The notes under the pieces were generated by a model, which ran no database searches, was not told the DNA's origin, and worked only from the letters and a program-made list of their open reading frames with translations. Shown here in pieces: positions 43,363 to 54,954 of a stretch of DNA of 64,000 nt (the first letter of the stretch is position 1; each line of letters opens with the position of its first letter). The stretch covers positions 2,158,001 through 2,222,000 of the forward strand of contig NZ_CP021081.1 of the NCBI RefSeq assembly GCF_003444775.1. The letters are read 5' to 3'. The DNA is from Deinococcus ficus. GTDB lineage: Bacteria; Deinococcota; Deinococci; Deinococcales; Deinococcaceae. The position numbers were made by a program, and so were the translations under genes.

Positions 43363-44868
43363 ATGAAGCAATTGGGCTCTGTTAATGACTTTGGATCCGT
43401 AGATGCTGACAACGATAGACTTTTAAGAGAGGCATTTGAGGATCACGAGGCATATAAGAATGTTCTCAATCGTAGCCGTTTTTTGGTGATCGGCAGGAAA
43501 GGAACAGGTAAAACAGCGATTTATAGGAAGCTAATAACCCTAAATTCGCATGATACTTTTACATATGGATTTACTTTCGTAGACTACCCATGGCATCTAC
43601 ATGACATTCAGACGAAAATGGGCGTTCCAGAATTCGAAAAATATAAGCACAGTTGGACATACTTTATTCTAATGAGTCTTTCAAAACTGATATTAAATTA
43701 TGATCAGTCTATTCCTGCTAGCCAAGAGGCTTTAGATTCTTCCGCAATTCTCGAGAATTTTGTATTAGATACTTACGGTAGTCGAGATGTGGACATTACT
43801 AGGGTTTTTACTCCAGCATACTCCATTAAATGGAATGCTTCTGTCGAGGCAAATGCAGGATTTGCTAAAGCTGGGGCAAGTACTCAGAACGTTCCTATGA
43901 AGGAGCTTCCCTCAATAATCTCAGAAGTAAATAGTACGATAATGTTTCACACATTACGCTCCCTCAATCCTGATCACAAATATATAATTGCATTCGATCA
44001 GCTTGATTACGGTTTTAAGCCATCAGACGAAACATATAAACAGCGTATAATTGGACTCATTCTTGCAGCAAAGGAGTTGAATAATGCAGCCAGAGAAGAG
44101 GGAATTAATCTACTAGTTACTGTCTTTCTCCGGGATGATATATATTCAATCCTTCAATTTGAAGATAAAAACAAAGTCACAGTCAATTTTGTATCTCTTA
44201 TTGAATGGGATACTCCACGCACCAACCACACTCTCAAAAATCTAATGGAAAGGAGATTCCTTGAGCTTCTAAGAGAAGGCGGGGAATCGGTCGATTGGGA
44301 TAATGTTTTTGATGAAACCCGCGAAATGCCGGGACGTCAAGCCAAATATAAATATATCTTAGATCGAACTTTTAACAGACCGCGAGATATGATTATGTTT
44401 TGCAATTCTATCTTATCCAAGTATAAGGATAGAGGTGGAGTTAGGGATGTTCCAAACAAGTTCAATAATGCCGATATCAACGACGCAAAGGCAGATTACA
44501 GCACCTATTTTCTAAACGAAATCGACGACGAGGTACATAAGCACATACCTGACTACAAGAGATATCTAGATGTTATCAGGAGAGTAGGCGTATGGTACTT
44601 CGACTTAGAGGATTTTTCTCACTCAATGACCATCGAATTTGGTCCAGGCAAAGATCACGTCCAAGCTTTAAAAGATCTTTTCGAATTTTCAATTATCGGC
44701 TTCCTGCGGTCAGGTGGTCGCGCTGGGGGAACCACAACTATTTACAAGTACAAAGAGCCGAACGTTAGCTTTGACCATGCTGCCAAAAGATTCCGTGTTC
44801 ATCCAGGCCTGATTGAGGTTCTTGATTTAAGAAGGAACAATGCTAACAACGATACAGATGACGAATGA
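43363..44868 (+). CDS. P-loop ATPase of unknown function (Sll1717-like)
   Basis: 501 aa from ATG 43363 after AGGAGAA; the frame is open to 43096 through attL, but that part is not used. Walker A FLVIGRKGTGKTAIYRKL (near 44-60). Walker B is probably KYIIAFDQLDYGF (near 210), and LLVTVFLRDDIYSIL with NRPRDMIMFCNSIL resembles sensor regions of STAND/KAP-type ATPases. The C-terminal 120 residues (YLDVIRRVGVWYFDLEDFS...) look like a separate domain. The codon use is AT-rich, a sign of transfer. Relatives of this type are often found in defence-gene contexts, so an anti-phage role is possible but unproven. Confidence 0.7.
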   Translation: MKQLGSVNDFGSVDADNDRLLREAFEDHEAYKNVLNRSRFLVIGRKGTGKTAIYRKLITLNSHDTFTYGFTFVDYPWHLHDIQTKMGVPEFEKYKHSWTYFILMSLSKLILNYDQSIPASQEALDSSAILENFVLDTYGSRDVDITRVFTPAYSIKWNASVEANAGFAKAGASTQNVPMKELPSIISEVNSTIMFHTLRSLNPDHKYIIAFDQLDYGFKPSDETYKQRIIGLILAAKELNNAAREEGINLLVTVFLRDDIYSILQFEDKNKVTVNFVSLIEWDTPRTNHTLKNLMERRFLELLREGGESVDWDNVFDETREMPGRQAKYKYILDRTFNRPRDMIMFCNSILSKYKDRGGVRDVPNKFNNADINDAKADYSTYFLNEIDDEVHKHIPDYKRYLDVIRRVGVWYFDLEDFSHSMTIEFGPGKDHVQALKDLFEFSIIGFLRSGGRAGGTTTIYKYKEPNVSFDHAAKRFRVHPGLIEVLDLRRNNANNDTDDE

Positions 44869-44904
44869 GTTGAATAAATCAGATCGTTGATAATCCAACT
44901 TACC

Positions 44905-44942
44905 ACCGGAAGGAGGGAGAGGCGCACGGCCTTTCCCTCTTC
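44905..44942. terminator. Bidirectional terminator in the island
   Basis: GGAGGGAGAGGC-GCAC-GGCCTTTCCCTCTTC between the two convergent cargo genes. Confidence 0.7.
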
Positions 44943-44959
44943 TTTCTGCTTATGCTGCT

Positions 44960-46162
44960 TTAGGTAAGCCAGTTACTCAGTAAGCGATTCATCCGTTCAG
45001 CTGGAACATAGAGCTCTATCGGTTGATTTGTCCTTATCCTTGTTCTCCAGAGCCATTGGAGCATTTCAGACAGAGCCCACATGTCTTCGCCGCTGGGCTG
45101 TCTGCCACTGCGTCTCTTATAGCTAATACCCTTCTTGGATAGGAATTTAGTAATTCCAGGATTCAGATACTTATCTAGTGCATAAGCGGCTGCTACCACG
45201 TTTTGATAATCATTAGTCCCTCGGCTAGTATGTTGCAAAAAGTTCGTCGCGTCATGCAACGGTCTATTACGAGAGCCTGAAAATTTACCCATCGCAGTCT
45301 TGTATGTCGTCCACAATCTATCTTGTTTATTGGCTTTACTTCTATTAGCATCAAAAAATCCACTGATAGCCCTATTAACACGCGCTGCCTTTTTCGTATT
45401 CATCCTCGATACAGAAGATGATGAAAGTTTTATCCCCTTCAATATTCTTCTTTTAGCCTGATCTATTGAGATCAAGTTCGCAAACTGCTTACCAGTAAAT
45501 ACAGGCAACTCATCCATTTCTTTTCCATTACGTAAAGTTCTGATGACGGTATGAAGAGAGTAAAACTCAAAGTATTTATATAGAAGAGAGTATTCTGCCA
45601 TATACGTTAACACTATGATCGAATCAAACGCCACAAAGAGATCCTTACATATTAGACCAACAGCAAAGGAATCATCTCCCGCATAAGCCTCACCCTTGAG
45701 GCATGCATCTCTTAGGGATACACGATCTTCATACTCTAAGCTGCCTAGCCACTGAATCTTCCCCGTAGTACCATTTATATCAATCAGATCAGCCGCCCGC
45801 AAAGTCTTCAAAGTATCCTTCTCTATTGCCAAAGGATATATAGGACTAGATAGAACTTCGTCTAATATGAGAATGTATTCTTGCTGTTTTATACTCTGTA
45901 ATAAAGCCTTATTTTCACTCATAGATAAAAAGAGGGCATGCGTGATAACCACACTTTCACCGTTTTTAATTCGATTTTCTAAGTCATTCATCTTGCTGAA
46001 CTCCGAATGAGGCTGAGGCAAGTCGCAGGCTTGCGAATACCTCTCAACCTCCGACAATGTGATTGCAGCGATTATAAACTTCGTATTTTCTCTACTCTTG
46101 ACATACTGAATCGCATATGTCGATTTCCCACTACCCATAACAGCATCTATAAACTTGATCAT
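44960..46162 (-). CDS. Helicase-like P-loop NTPase, probable replication protein
   Basis: 400 aa. MIKFIDAVMGSGKSTYAIQY has Walker A; YILILDEVLSSP has a DEAD-like Walker B; VVITHALFLSM sits between. The C-terminal part has the conserved DMWALSEMLQWLWRTRIRTN and LYVPAERMNRLLSNWL, a pattern I associate with phage and plasmid replication helicases. GGAG lies 6 nt before ATG 46162. Probably replicates or mobilises the element; no strict helicase motif VI was identified. Confidence 0.62.
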   Translation of the reverse strand: MIKFIDAVMGSGKSTYAIQYVKSRENTKFIIAAITLSEVERYSQACDLPQPHSEFSKMNDLENRIKNGESVVITHALFLSMSENKALLQSIKQQEYILILDEVLSSPIYPLAIEKDTLKTLRAADLIDINGTTGKIQWLGSLEYEDRVSLRDACLKGEAYAGDDSFAVGLICKDLFVAFDSIIVLTYMAEYSLLYKYFEFYSLHTVIRTLRNGKEMDELPVFTGKQFANLISIDQAKRRILKGIKLSSSSVSRMNTKKAARVNRAISGFFDANRSKANKQDRLWTTYKTAMGKFSGSRNRPLHDATNFLQHTSRGTNDYQNVVAAAYALDKYLNPGITKFLSKKGISYKRRSGRQPSGEDMWALSEMLQWLWRTRIRTNQPIELYVPAERMNRLLSNWLT

Positions 46163-46617
46163 TTCACACTCCATGCTAGAATTAATTGCCAAAAAACACG
46201 AAAAATGCCGCTCCAGACGGCATCAATCGAGTTCATCATCTTATATATAAATCACGTTTATTCTCTAATAAACAGGTCAGGTAAGGGAATTTAGCAAATA
46301 TCACCTACTACTTCCTCATATCCATACAAGTAGAACTCCTCCCCGTCTTTTAAATGTGATCCCTCCTCTTGACAAGCTCAGTCACTTCATCGGATATTTG
46401 AACCTACGGAGCTAAACAACAACAAAATTCCTTACCCGCCGCGTAGCGGCCCCGTCCCCGCCCGCGTCCCCACCCCGCGCCTGGGCTATCTGTGTAACCA
46501 GTGGAACCCCGGGGGTATTTTTTTTTAGGTAACGGAAAAAATACGATCTAGTAGGTACTCAAACTATCGGCGCGAATTTCGCTAAAAACATAATCTATGC
46601 AGCATATTTAGGAACCT
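46163..46617. other. Island intergenic region with terminator and decayed small frame
   Basis: A minus-strand terminator (ATGCCG-loop-CGGCAT then TTTTTCG) lies at about 46200-46225. Upstream, two overlapping minus-strand frames encode ISDEVTELVKRRDHI and then, one frame over, LKDGEEFYLYGYEEVVGDIC, which read like one small protein broken by a frameshift (about 46290-46405). Near 46440-46520 there is a GCCGC-GTA-GCGGC hairpin and a T9 tract beside a CCCCCGGGG block, possibly an origin or terminator of the element. Confidence 0.35.
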
Positions 46618-47511
46618 CTAGAGCCTGTCCACAGGCGAGAAGCGCAGGTGGGCTGCCTTGAGGTCATCGTCAAGAAAGGTCACGTACCGACGGGTCATAT
46701 CCAACGAGCTGTGTCCCATGATCTGCTGCAACGTGAACACGTCCCCTCCATTGCGAAGGAACTCCACAGCGAACCCTCTGCGGAAGGCGTGAGGCGCACA
46801 CGCTTCCCGCTTGATGCCGCTTGCTTGAGCCAGCTTGAAAAGCCGGATACCAACCCCTGCTCGGGTAAGCCCCTCACCACACCGATTGAGGAACAAGGCT
46901 CTGATCCCGGCATGCTTCTGCCGTCGCTCACGCCGGATATAGGCGTGGACTGCGCTCATGGTCTTGGAGCCAATGGGAACAAACCGTTCCTTCTGTCCCT
47001 TCCCCATCACCTGCACAAGCCCGCGCTCAAAGTGGAGCTGATCCAATGTCAGCCCCAGAAGCTCGTGAACCCTCAAGCCAGTGTCGAACAGCATGAGCAC
47101 CATGGCCTTATCCCGGAGCGGTTGCTCGACGTCTTTGCAGGCCTTGAGCAGCTTCTGCACAGTCTCAACGGTGACAGTCGGCTGACGCTCTCTAGGGAGG
47201 GTAGGAAGCTCTAGACGCTTTGCCGGATTCTTCTCCAGCATCTCTTCCCGGTAAGCCCAATTGAACACCGCCTTAACGGCTCTGGCATGGGCATGAATGC
47301 CTCCCACTCCTAGCCCCTGACCTTCCAGCCACATCAGGAACCCCCGCAGCTCCATGACCGTTACAGAGTCCGTATCGGCAGCATGGGCAGTCTCGGCCAG
47401 GTACCTCAACAGCGTGCGTTTGGACACGTCGTAGAAGCCGATGGTATGGGGGCTTCTGCGCTTGATCCGCAGGTGGTAGGCGAAGTGGTCGTACAGCGTC
47501 GAAATCAGCAT
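46618..47511 (-). CDS. Tyrosine recombinase (integrase)
   Basis: 297 aa from ATG 47511 after AAAGGAG. N-terminal SAM-like domain (HFAYHLRIKRRSPHTIGFYD), catalytic residues in DTGLRVHELLGL (Arg), HAFRRGFAVEFL (His-x-x-Arg), MGHSSLDMTRRYV (His and Tyr). Integrates the element at the tRNA-Ile 3' half. Its GC content is close to the host, unlike the two cargo genes. Confidence 0.95.
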   Translation of the reverse strand: MLISTLYDHFAYHLRIKRRSPHTIGFYDVSKRTLLRYLAETAHAADTDSVTVMELRGFLMWLEGQGLGVGGIHAHARAVKAVFNWAYREEMLEKNPAKRLELPTLPRERQPTVTVETVQKLLKACKDVEQPLRDKAMVLMLFDTGLRVHELLGLTLDQLHFERGLVQVMGKGQKERFVPIGSKTMSAVHAYIRRERRQKHAGIRALFLNRCGEGLTRAGVGIRLFKLAQASGIKREACAPHAFRRGFAVEFLRNGGDVFTLQQIMGHSSLDMTRRYVTFLDDDLKAAHLRFSPVDRL

Positions 47512-47612
47512 GGGGTGCTCCTTTCGACAGTGTTTGTGAGGCTGGTGGAGAGCGCACAACAACGAGAATCGTTGGTGTCAAACCCCCAAGCCTGATAAGC
47601 GCCTAAACGAAA

Positions 47613-47637
47613 GAAACCCCGTCGTAGACAGGGTTTC
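47613..47637 (-). terminator. Terminator supplied by the element after tRNA-Ile
   Basis: Minus-strand AACCCTGTC-TAC-GACGGGGTT then TCTTTC, directly after the tRNA CCA end. Confidence 0.7.
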
Positions 47638-47640
47638 CAT

Positions 47641-47720
<80 letters not shown>

Positions 47721-47882
47721 AGGTGGTGTGTCGTCTGCCCGGTTGGGCAAGCGGCAGTCAATGTATCAGTGAAGCGTGAAGGTGTCAACGCCTTCACTTG
47801 AGCCCCGGCTCCGGACGGCCTGCGTACGGATTTTGTGGCAGGGAGATAGGCACCCTACCCTTCCTTTTCCTGCACGGGCAGT

Positions 47883-49067
47883 TCAGTGGGGCCAGCTGGG
47901 GGTGGCGGCAGGGGGCGTGAGGGCGGCATGGGTTTCCAGGGCGTAGCGGTCGGTCATGCCGGCGATCTGGTCACAGATGGCGCGCGGCAGGCCGTGACGC
48001 TCGGCGTTGACGCGGGCCTGGGGGGGCAGCATGCCCGGGCGGTTCAGGTAGGCGTGGAACAGGGTGTGCAGCGTGCGCTGCGCCTGCTCCACCTGCATTT
48101 CCACGCGCCAGTGACGGTACAGTCGCTCGCGCAGGAACGTGCCGGTGTCGCGCAGCAGGGCGCGCATGGGGTCGCTGTACGTGATGAGGCGGTGCGGCCA
48201 CGCGCGGGCCTGCGCGGCGGTTTGCACGCCGCTGTCCTGAATGCTGCGGGCGCTGGCTTCGGTGAGGTCGGTGATCAGCCAGCCCAGCAGTTCGCGGTGC
48301 AGCATGCGGCGGTCCAGGGACGTGAGGGGCGGGGCGTTCACGCCGGTGCGGGCCAGGAGCTCCTGCCAGAGCGGCAGGTCCATCAGCTGGTCCGGGGTGA
48401 GCAGGCCGCTGCGCAGGCCGTCGTCCAGGTCGTGCGCGGTGTAGGCCAGGGCGTCGGCGGCGTCCACGAGTTGCGCTTCCAGGCTGGGCTGGCCCAGGCC
48501 GTCGCGTTGGTGTTTGTTCAGGCCGTCCAGCGTGTCGCGGGTCAGGTTCAGGCCGGGGAAGTGCCGGGAGTGCCGTTCGAGTTCCGTGACGATCCGGCGG
48601 GCCTGGGTATTGTGGTTGAAGCCCCCGTCCGCGGCGAGGAGGCTGTCCAGCAGGCGTTCCCCGGCGTGCCCGAAGGGGGGGTGCCCGAGGTCGTGGGCCA
48701 GGGCGACGGCCTCGGCCAGCGTCTCGTTCAGGCCGAGGTTCACGGCGACGCTGCGGGCGACCTGCTGCACTTCAAGGGTGTGGGTGAGGCGGGTGCGGTA
48801 GTGGTCGGCGCTGGCCGCCTGCGAGAAGTTCAGGAACACCTGCGTCTTGGCTTCCAGGCGGCGGAAGGCGGGGGTGTGCAGCACCCGGTCGCGGTCTTTC
48901 TGGAAGGCGGTGCGGCCCGCACTTTCGGGTTCCGGGTGTTCGCGGCCGGCGTGGTCACGGCTGAGGGTGGCGTACGGGGCGAGGGTGTCGGCCTCGCGGG
49001 CTTCGAGGTCCTGGCGCGTGACGAGGGCCGTGACCCGTCCCCCGCTTCCCGCTTCGCGCGTGCTCAT
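47883..49067 (-). CDS. dgt: dGTP triphosphohydrolase-like HD protein
   Basis: 394 aa. HD-domain residues in RTRLTHTLEVQQVARS, VALAHDLGHPPFGHAGE and LVDAADALAYTAHDLDDGL. Hydrolyses dNTPs to nucleoside and triphosphate; controls the dNTP pool. ATG 49067 with CACACT 6 nt upstream. Confidence 0.93.
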   Translation of the reverse strand: MSTREAGSGGRVTALVTRQDLEAREADTLAPYATLSRDHAGREHPEPESAGRTAFQKDRDRVLHTPAFRRLEAKTQVFLNFSQAASADHYRTRLTHTLEVQQVARSVAVNLGLNETLAEAVALAHDLGHPPFGHAGERLLDSLLAADGGFNHNTQARRIVTELERHSRHFPGLNLTRDTLDGLNKHQRDGLGQPSLEAQLVDAADALAYTAHDLDDGLRSGLLTPDQLMDLPLWQELLARTGVNAPPLTSLDRRMLHRELLGWLITDLTEASARSIQDSGVQTAAQARAWPHRLITYSDPMRALLRDTGTFLRERLYRHWRVEMQVEQAQRTLHTLFHAYLNRPGMLPPQARVNAERHGLPRAICDQIAGMTDRYALETHAALTPPAATPSWPH

Positions 49068-49127
49068 GGGGTCAGTGTGGCACGCAGGCCCCGGCGTCTC
49101 TGCCCGGCGGTGCTTTACAGTCACGTC

Positions 49128-49664
49128 ATGACGAGCGGGAATGGCGGCGCAGAAACGCAGGTGGTGTACGACGGGCACATCGTCCGCCTGGAACTGCTGG
49201 ACGGCAAGTGGGAGGTCGTGCGGCACCGGGACGCGGTATCCGTGCTCGTCCTGAACGAGCACGGCGAGATGCTGCTGGTCAGGCAGACCCGCCGGGCGCT
49301 GGGCACCGTGACGGTGGAGGCGCCCGCCGGCCTGATCGACGCCGGGGAGACGCCCGAGCAGGCCGCGCGCCGCGAACTGCAGGAGGAAGCCGGGCTGGAC
49401 GGCGACGTGACGCTCCTGACGCGGTTTTACGCCAGTCCCGGCTTCTGCGACGAGCAGCTGTTCATCTTCCGGGCGCGGAACCTGCGCGAGTCGCGCTTGC
49501 CGATGGATGAGGACGAGGACATCGAGACGCTGTGGATGACGCCGGAGGCGGTCCTGGCCGGCCTGCGGGACGGGACGCTGGTGGGGAGCGCCACCACGGT
49601 CGTCGCAGCGCAGTTCGCGCGGCTGGAGGCCCTGGGGGCCGCGCAGGAGCACGCGCCGTCATGA
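49128..49664 (+). CDS. Nudix hydrolase, ADP-ribose pyrophosphatase-like
   Basis: 178 aa. Nudix box GLIDAGETPEQAARRELQEE plus AG; VVRHRDAVSVLVLNEHG and ARNLRES are ADPRase-like. TACAGT lies 6 nt before ATG. Its stop overlaps the ribF start (ATGA). Confidence 0.92.
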   Translation: MTSGNGGAETQVVYDGHIVRLELLDGKWEVVRHRDAVSVLVLNEHGEMLLVRQTRRALGTVTVEAPAGLIDAGETPEQAARRELQEEAGLDGDVTLLTRFYASPGFCDEQLFIFRARNLRESRLPMDEDEDIETLWMTPEAVLAGLRDGTLVGSATTVVAAQFARLEALGAAQEHAPS

Positions 49665-50563
49665 ACGCCATGAAGACCTTCGTGTCCCCTGCCCAGCGGC
49701 CCGACACGGGCACCGTGGTCGCCATCGGGTCCTTCGACGGCGTGCACCTGGGCCACCAGGCCCTGATCGCGCAGCTGAAGGCCCGGTCCCGCATTCACCG
49801 GGTGCCGAGCGTGGTGTACACCTTCGACCCGCCCACGCGGGTGCTCACGCAGGGCGTGGAGTTCCTGTGCACCCTGCCGGAGAAACTGGAGCTGCTGCAG
49901 CGTTACGGCGTGGACGAGACGGTCGCAGTGCCCTTCACAGCGGAATTCGCGTCCCGGCCGAAGGACGAGTTCCTGAACGACCTGCGCCTGCTGCGCCCGC
50001 ACGTGATCGTGGTCGGGGAGGACTTCCACTTCGGGCGGGGCCGCGCCGGGGGCGTGGAGGACCTGCGGGCGGTCGCGCCGGTGGAGGTGGTGCCCATTCA
50101 CGGCCTGAGCGGCGAGGACATCAAGAGCACCCGCATCCGCGAGTACCTGCGCGAAGGGGACGTGGCCGGCGCCCGGCGGCTGCTGGGCCGGCATTACGAC
50201 GCGCAGGGCGTGGTGGTGCAGGGCGACCAGCTGGGCCGCACGATCGGGTGGCCCACCGCGAACATCCGCGTGCCGGAAGGCAAGGCGCTGCCGCTCGGGG
50301 TGTTCGCGGTGGTGGTGCTGGGGCCGCGCGGGGAACGCTGGCACGGCATGGCGAACGTCGGCATGCGGCCCACCGTGAACGGCACCGAACGCCGCTTCGA
50401 GGTGCACCTGTTCGGCGTGCAGCAGGACCTGTACGGGCAGGAGCTGCACGTCAAGTTCTTTACGCACCTGCGCGGCGAGCAGAAGTTCAGCGGCCTGGAC
50501 GAACTGAAAGCGCAGCTGAGCCGGGACGCCGCGGCCGCCCAGACGGCCCTCCGCGACGCCTGA
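49661..50563 (+). CDS. ribF: Bifunctional riboflavin kinase/FAD synthetase
   Basis: 300 aa. VVAIGSFDGVHLGHQALI is the nucleotidyltransferase motif; STRIREYLREGDVAGARRLL, then GRTIGWPTANIRVPEG and GMANVGMRPTVNG form the kinase part. Makes FMN and FAD. Confidence 0.96.
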   Translation: MNAMKTFVSPAQRPDTGTVVAIGSFDGVHLGHQALIAQLKARSRIHRVPSVVYTFDPPTRVLTQGVEFLCTLPEKLELLQRYGVDETVAVPFTAEFASRPKDEFLNDLRLLRPHVIVVGEDFHFGRGRAGGVEDLRAVAPVEVVPIHGLSGEDIKSTRIREYLREGDVAGARRLLGRHYDAQGVVVQGDQLGRTIGWPTANIRVPEGKALPLGVFAVVVLGPRGERWHGMANVGMRPTVNGTERRFEVHLFGVQQDLYGQELHVKFFTHLRGEQKFSGLDELKAQLSRDAAAAQTALRDA

Positions 50564-50574
50564 ACGCGGGTCCG

Positions 50575-50907
50575 GTGCCGGCCGACCTGGACCTGAGCGC
50601 CCGCCGCGCGGCGTGGGCGGCCCTGTCCGAGCTGTTCCTGGACACCGAACCGGACCTGGACGGCATCGCCCGCGCCCTGGCGGCCACGGGCCTGAGCGTG
50701 GCGCAGCTGGAGGTGGTCCTGCGCCGGGAGGTGGCGCCGGTCCTCGGCCCGAACCTGCTGAGCGTGGCGGGGGTGTGGCAGGCGTTCGACCTCACGCCCG
50801 TGGAGGAGCGGTTCCGGGCAGGGCGGGCGCGGGCCACGCTGGGTGGCTGGTGGGCGCTGCGGGCCGTCCGGGCGGACTGGGCGCGGATCGTGGCGGCGCT
50901 CTCCTGA
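50575..50907 (+). CDS. DUF7079-like protein, 110 aa
   Basis: Starts at GTG 50575, 9 nt after ribF. AAWAALSELFLDTEPDLDGI, TGLSVAQLEVVLRREVAPVL and SVAGVWQAFDLTPVEERFRA follow the small helical family usually called DUF7079. Its function is unknown. It likely reads through from ribF. Confidence 0.72.
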   Translation: MPADLDLSARRAAWAALSELFLDTEPDLDGIARALAATGLSVAQLEVVLRREVAPVLGPNLLSVAGVWQAFDLTPVEERFRAGRARATLGGWWALRAVRADWARIVAALS

Positions 50908-50972
50908 CGGCGGGGCCGGGAACCGTGCGCCCGAACCGGAGCGGCCGGCGCCTCGTGGCGTAGCCTGCAGGG

Positions 50973-51839
50973 ATGACCGAGCCGACCTCCGCCCTGCCCG
51001 CCGTGCTGGACCTGGGCTACTCCCTGTGCCCGAACGACACGTTCATCTTTCACGCGCTGCACGCCGGCCTGACGCCGTCGCCGCTGCCGGTGCGGGAGGT
51101 GCTGGAGGACGTGCAGACCCTGAACGACTGGGCGGTCGCGGGACGCCTGCCCATGACGAAGATCAGTTACCGGGCGTACTTCGGCGTGATGGACCGCTAT
51201 GTGGCGCTGCGGGCCGGGGGCGCGCTGGGGCGCGGCGTGGGCCCGCTCATCGTGACGCGGGAGGCGCTGGGCGACCTGAACGGCGTGCGGGTGGCCTCCC
51301 CGGGTGCCCTGACGACCGCGGAACTGCTGCTGCGGATGATGTACCCGCAGGTCGAGGTGGTCCGCATGCGCTACGACGAGGTCATGCCGGCCGTGCAGCG
51401 CGGCGAGTACAGCGGGGCGCCCCTGGCGGCGGGCCTGATCATTCACGAGTCGCGGTTCACGTACCCCTCGTTCGGGCTGCTCAAACATCTGGACCTCGGC
51501 GCGTGGTGGGAGGGCGAGACGGGCCTGCCGCTGCCGCTGGGGGCGATCCTGGTGCGCCGGGACCTGCCGGCCCAGATGCAGTGGGCGCTGAACGGCGCGG
51601 TGCGCGAGAGCCTGGAGTACGCGTACGCGCACCCGGACGCGTCCAAGGAGTACGTGCGGCAGCACGCGGCGGAACTGTCAGACGAGGTGATGCAGGCGCA
51701 CATCGACCTGTACGTGAACCGCTTCAGCCTGGACGTGGACGAGGAAGGCGAGCGGGCCGTGCGGGAACTGCACCGGCGGGCCGTGGCGGTGGGCGCCGTG
51801 CCGGCGAGCGGCCTCCCCCTGTTCGTCAGCGCGCCCTGA
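50973..51839 (+). CDS. mqnD: 1,4-dihydroxy-6-naphthoate synthase
   Basis: 288 aa, last known step of the early futalosine menaquinone pathway. LDLGYSLCPNDTFIFHAL, LPMTKISYRAYFGVMDRY, and AGLIIHESRFTYPSFGL match MqnD. TAGCCT lies 6 nt before ATG. Confidence 0.94.
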   Translation: MTEPTSALPAVLDLGYSLCPNDTFIFHALHAGLTPSPLPVREVLEDVQTLNDWAVAGRLPMTKISYRAYFGVMDRYVALRAGGALGRGVGPLIVTREALGDLNGVRVASPGALTTAELLLRMMYPQVEVVRMRYDEVMPAVQRGEYSGAPLAAGLIIHESRFTYPSFGLLKHLDLGAWWEGETGLPLPLGAILVRRDLPAQMQWALNGAVRESLEYAYAHPDASKEYVRQHAAELSDEVMQAHIDLYVNRFSLDVDEEGERAVRELHRRAVAVGAVPASGLPLFVSAP

Positions 51840-51925
51840 CCACCCCCCTCAGGCTTGAATGAGGAGCATGAAAAAAGAGAAAAACTCCCGTCATTTCTGA
51901 CGGGGCCCTGCGTTACGCTGGGCGG

Positions 51926-52864
<939 letters not shown>

Positions 52865-52865
52865 C

Positions 52866-53660
52866 ATGCTGACCCTGCTCCCCCTGGAATTCCGCAAGCT
52901 GCTCGGCTTCCGCAGCGCCCGCCTGGGCCTCCTCGTGTCCCTGCTGCTGCCCATCGTGTGGGCGGTCGCGCCGCGCCTGAGCGCCGTGATGGGCGTGCCC
53001 ATGACCAGCGGCTGGCACCTCCCCGCCGTCAGTTACGGCATCGCCATCCAGACCCTGATTCCCCTGTTCATCGCCGTCACGGTCGCGGAACTGATCGGCT
53101 CGGAAGTCACGCAGGGCACCCTCGCGCCCCTGCTGCTGCGGCCCGTGGACCGCGTGAAGATCATCCTCGCGAAACTCGGCGCGGCCCTCACCTACCCCGT
53201 CCTGCTGATCCTCGCCACCCTCATCGGCTCCCTGATCGCCGGCATTCCCTTCGGGTACGGGAACTTCACCGGCGGCACCGGCCTGGGCCCCGGCATGTTC
53301 CAGGGCGTCGGGGACCTCAGCAGCGGCGCCGCGTTCGCGCAGGTGCTGCGCGCCACGCTGCTCGCCATGGCCATGCTGCTGCCCGTCGCGGCCCTCGCGC
53401 TGCTGTTCGGGGTGCTGTACCTCAACACCGCCGCCGCCGCGCTCGCCACCGTCGCGTTCCTGAGCATCATGCGCCTGCTGGTCGTGTTCCCGGAAAGCAT
53501 CCAGAAGGTGCTGCTCACCAACTACCTGAACCTCTACACCTGGTACGGCCAGGACCCCGCCACCCGCATGGGCCTGGGCGCCAGCCTGATCCTGCTGCTG
53601 ATCTACACCGTGGGGTTCGCCGCCATGACCGTGTACGCCTTCGACCGCCGCGACGTGTAA
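52866..53660 (+). CDS. ABC-2 type transporter permease
   Basis: 264 aa with six membrane helices ([47 protein letters not shown] and others). One base separates it from the ATPase gene. Substrate unknown; the set is of the NosFY/bacitracin-export type. Confidence 0.9.
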   Translation: MLTLLPLEFRKLLGFRSARLGLLVSLLLPIVWAVAPRLSAVMGVPMTSGWHLPAVSYGIAIQTLIPLFIAVTVAELIGSEVTQGTLAPLLLRPVDRVKIILAKLGAALTYPVLLILATLIGSLIAGIPFGYGNFTGGTGLGPGMFQGVGDLSSGAAFAQVLRATLLAMAMLLPVAALALLFGVLYLNTAAAALATVAFLSIMRLLVVFPESIQKVLLTNYLNLYTWYGQDPATRMGLGASLILLLIYTVGFAAMTVYAFDRRDV

Positions 53661-53677
53661 CTCCGAAAGCGAAGAGA

Positions 53678-53706
53678 AAGGCCCCTCCACTCCAGAGGGG
53701 CCTTTT
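53678..53706. terminator. Bidirectional terminator
   Basis: AAGGCCCCTC-CACTCCA-GAGGGGCCTTTT between convergent genes. Confidence 0.9.
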
Positions 53707-53765
53707 CCATGCCGTGTGCAAGAAAACACCGCCCGCCGGGAAAGGCGGGCGGAGCAGTCGCACGC

Positions 53766-54353
<588 letters not shown>

Positions 54354-54468
54354 GCGTGACTCCTGATGCGTCCTGCGTCGTCGGTGCAGGTCCGGTGCAG
54401 TCTGCGCGGGGGCAGCCTGCAGGTCGTGGGCCTCGGGGTGTGCGGGGTGGGCCGGGGGCGCGCGGCCC

Positions 54469-54954
54469 TCAGCCGAGCAGGTCGTCGAGCAGGGACGTGG
54501 CGCCCTGGCTGAAGTCGTCACCCAGGTTCACGGGGGGCAGGTCCTTGAGTTCGTCCAGGATGCTGGCGACCTGGGCGACGGTCTTCTTGGCGTACACCTT
54601 CACCTTGCCGAGCGGCACGGACGCGTCGAAGATCAGGGTGAGCAGGGCCTCGCTGCCGACGGACTCGACGTACAGCGTGCCGTTCTCGCCCTGGTGGATC
54701 TGTTCACTGAAGGTCGTCTCGCCCAGCATGTTCGCCAGGGCGGCGGTCGCGGCGGCGTTGCTGGCGACCAGCGTGGCGACGCTGTCCAGGGCCGGGGGGC
54801 GCGGCGCCCAGAGGGCTTCCTTGTGCGAGAGGACGAAGCCTTTGCGGTCGACCAGCAGGCCGTAACGAACGCCCGTGACATCCAGCAGTTCCTGAATGTG
54901 CTGATCCACGCGGTCGTAGGCCTCGCCGTAAAGTGCCAGTGAAGGTTCGATCAT
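54469..54954 (-). CDS. mglB: Roadblock/LC7 protein MglB
   Basis: 161 aa. [20 protein letters not shown] and [20 protein letters not shown] make the roadblock fold; this is the GTPase-activating partner of MglA. TATACT lies 10 nt before ATG. Confidence 0.92.
   Translation of the reverse strand: MIEPSLALYGEAYDRVDQHIQELLDVTGVRYGLLVDRKGFVLSHKEALWAPRPPALDSVATLVASNAAATAALANMLGETTFSEQIHQGENGTLYVESVGSEALLTLIFDASVPLGKVKVYAKKTVAQVASILDELKDLPPVNLGDDFSQGATSLLDDLLG

Noticed and set aside
46440..46530. Replication origin of the island
   Set aside because: There is an AT tract and a hairpin but no iterons or DnaA boxes could be confirmed, so it is only mentioned as possible.
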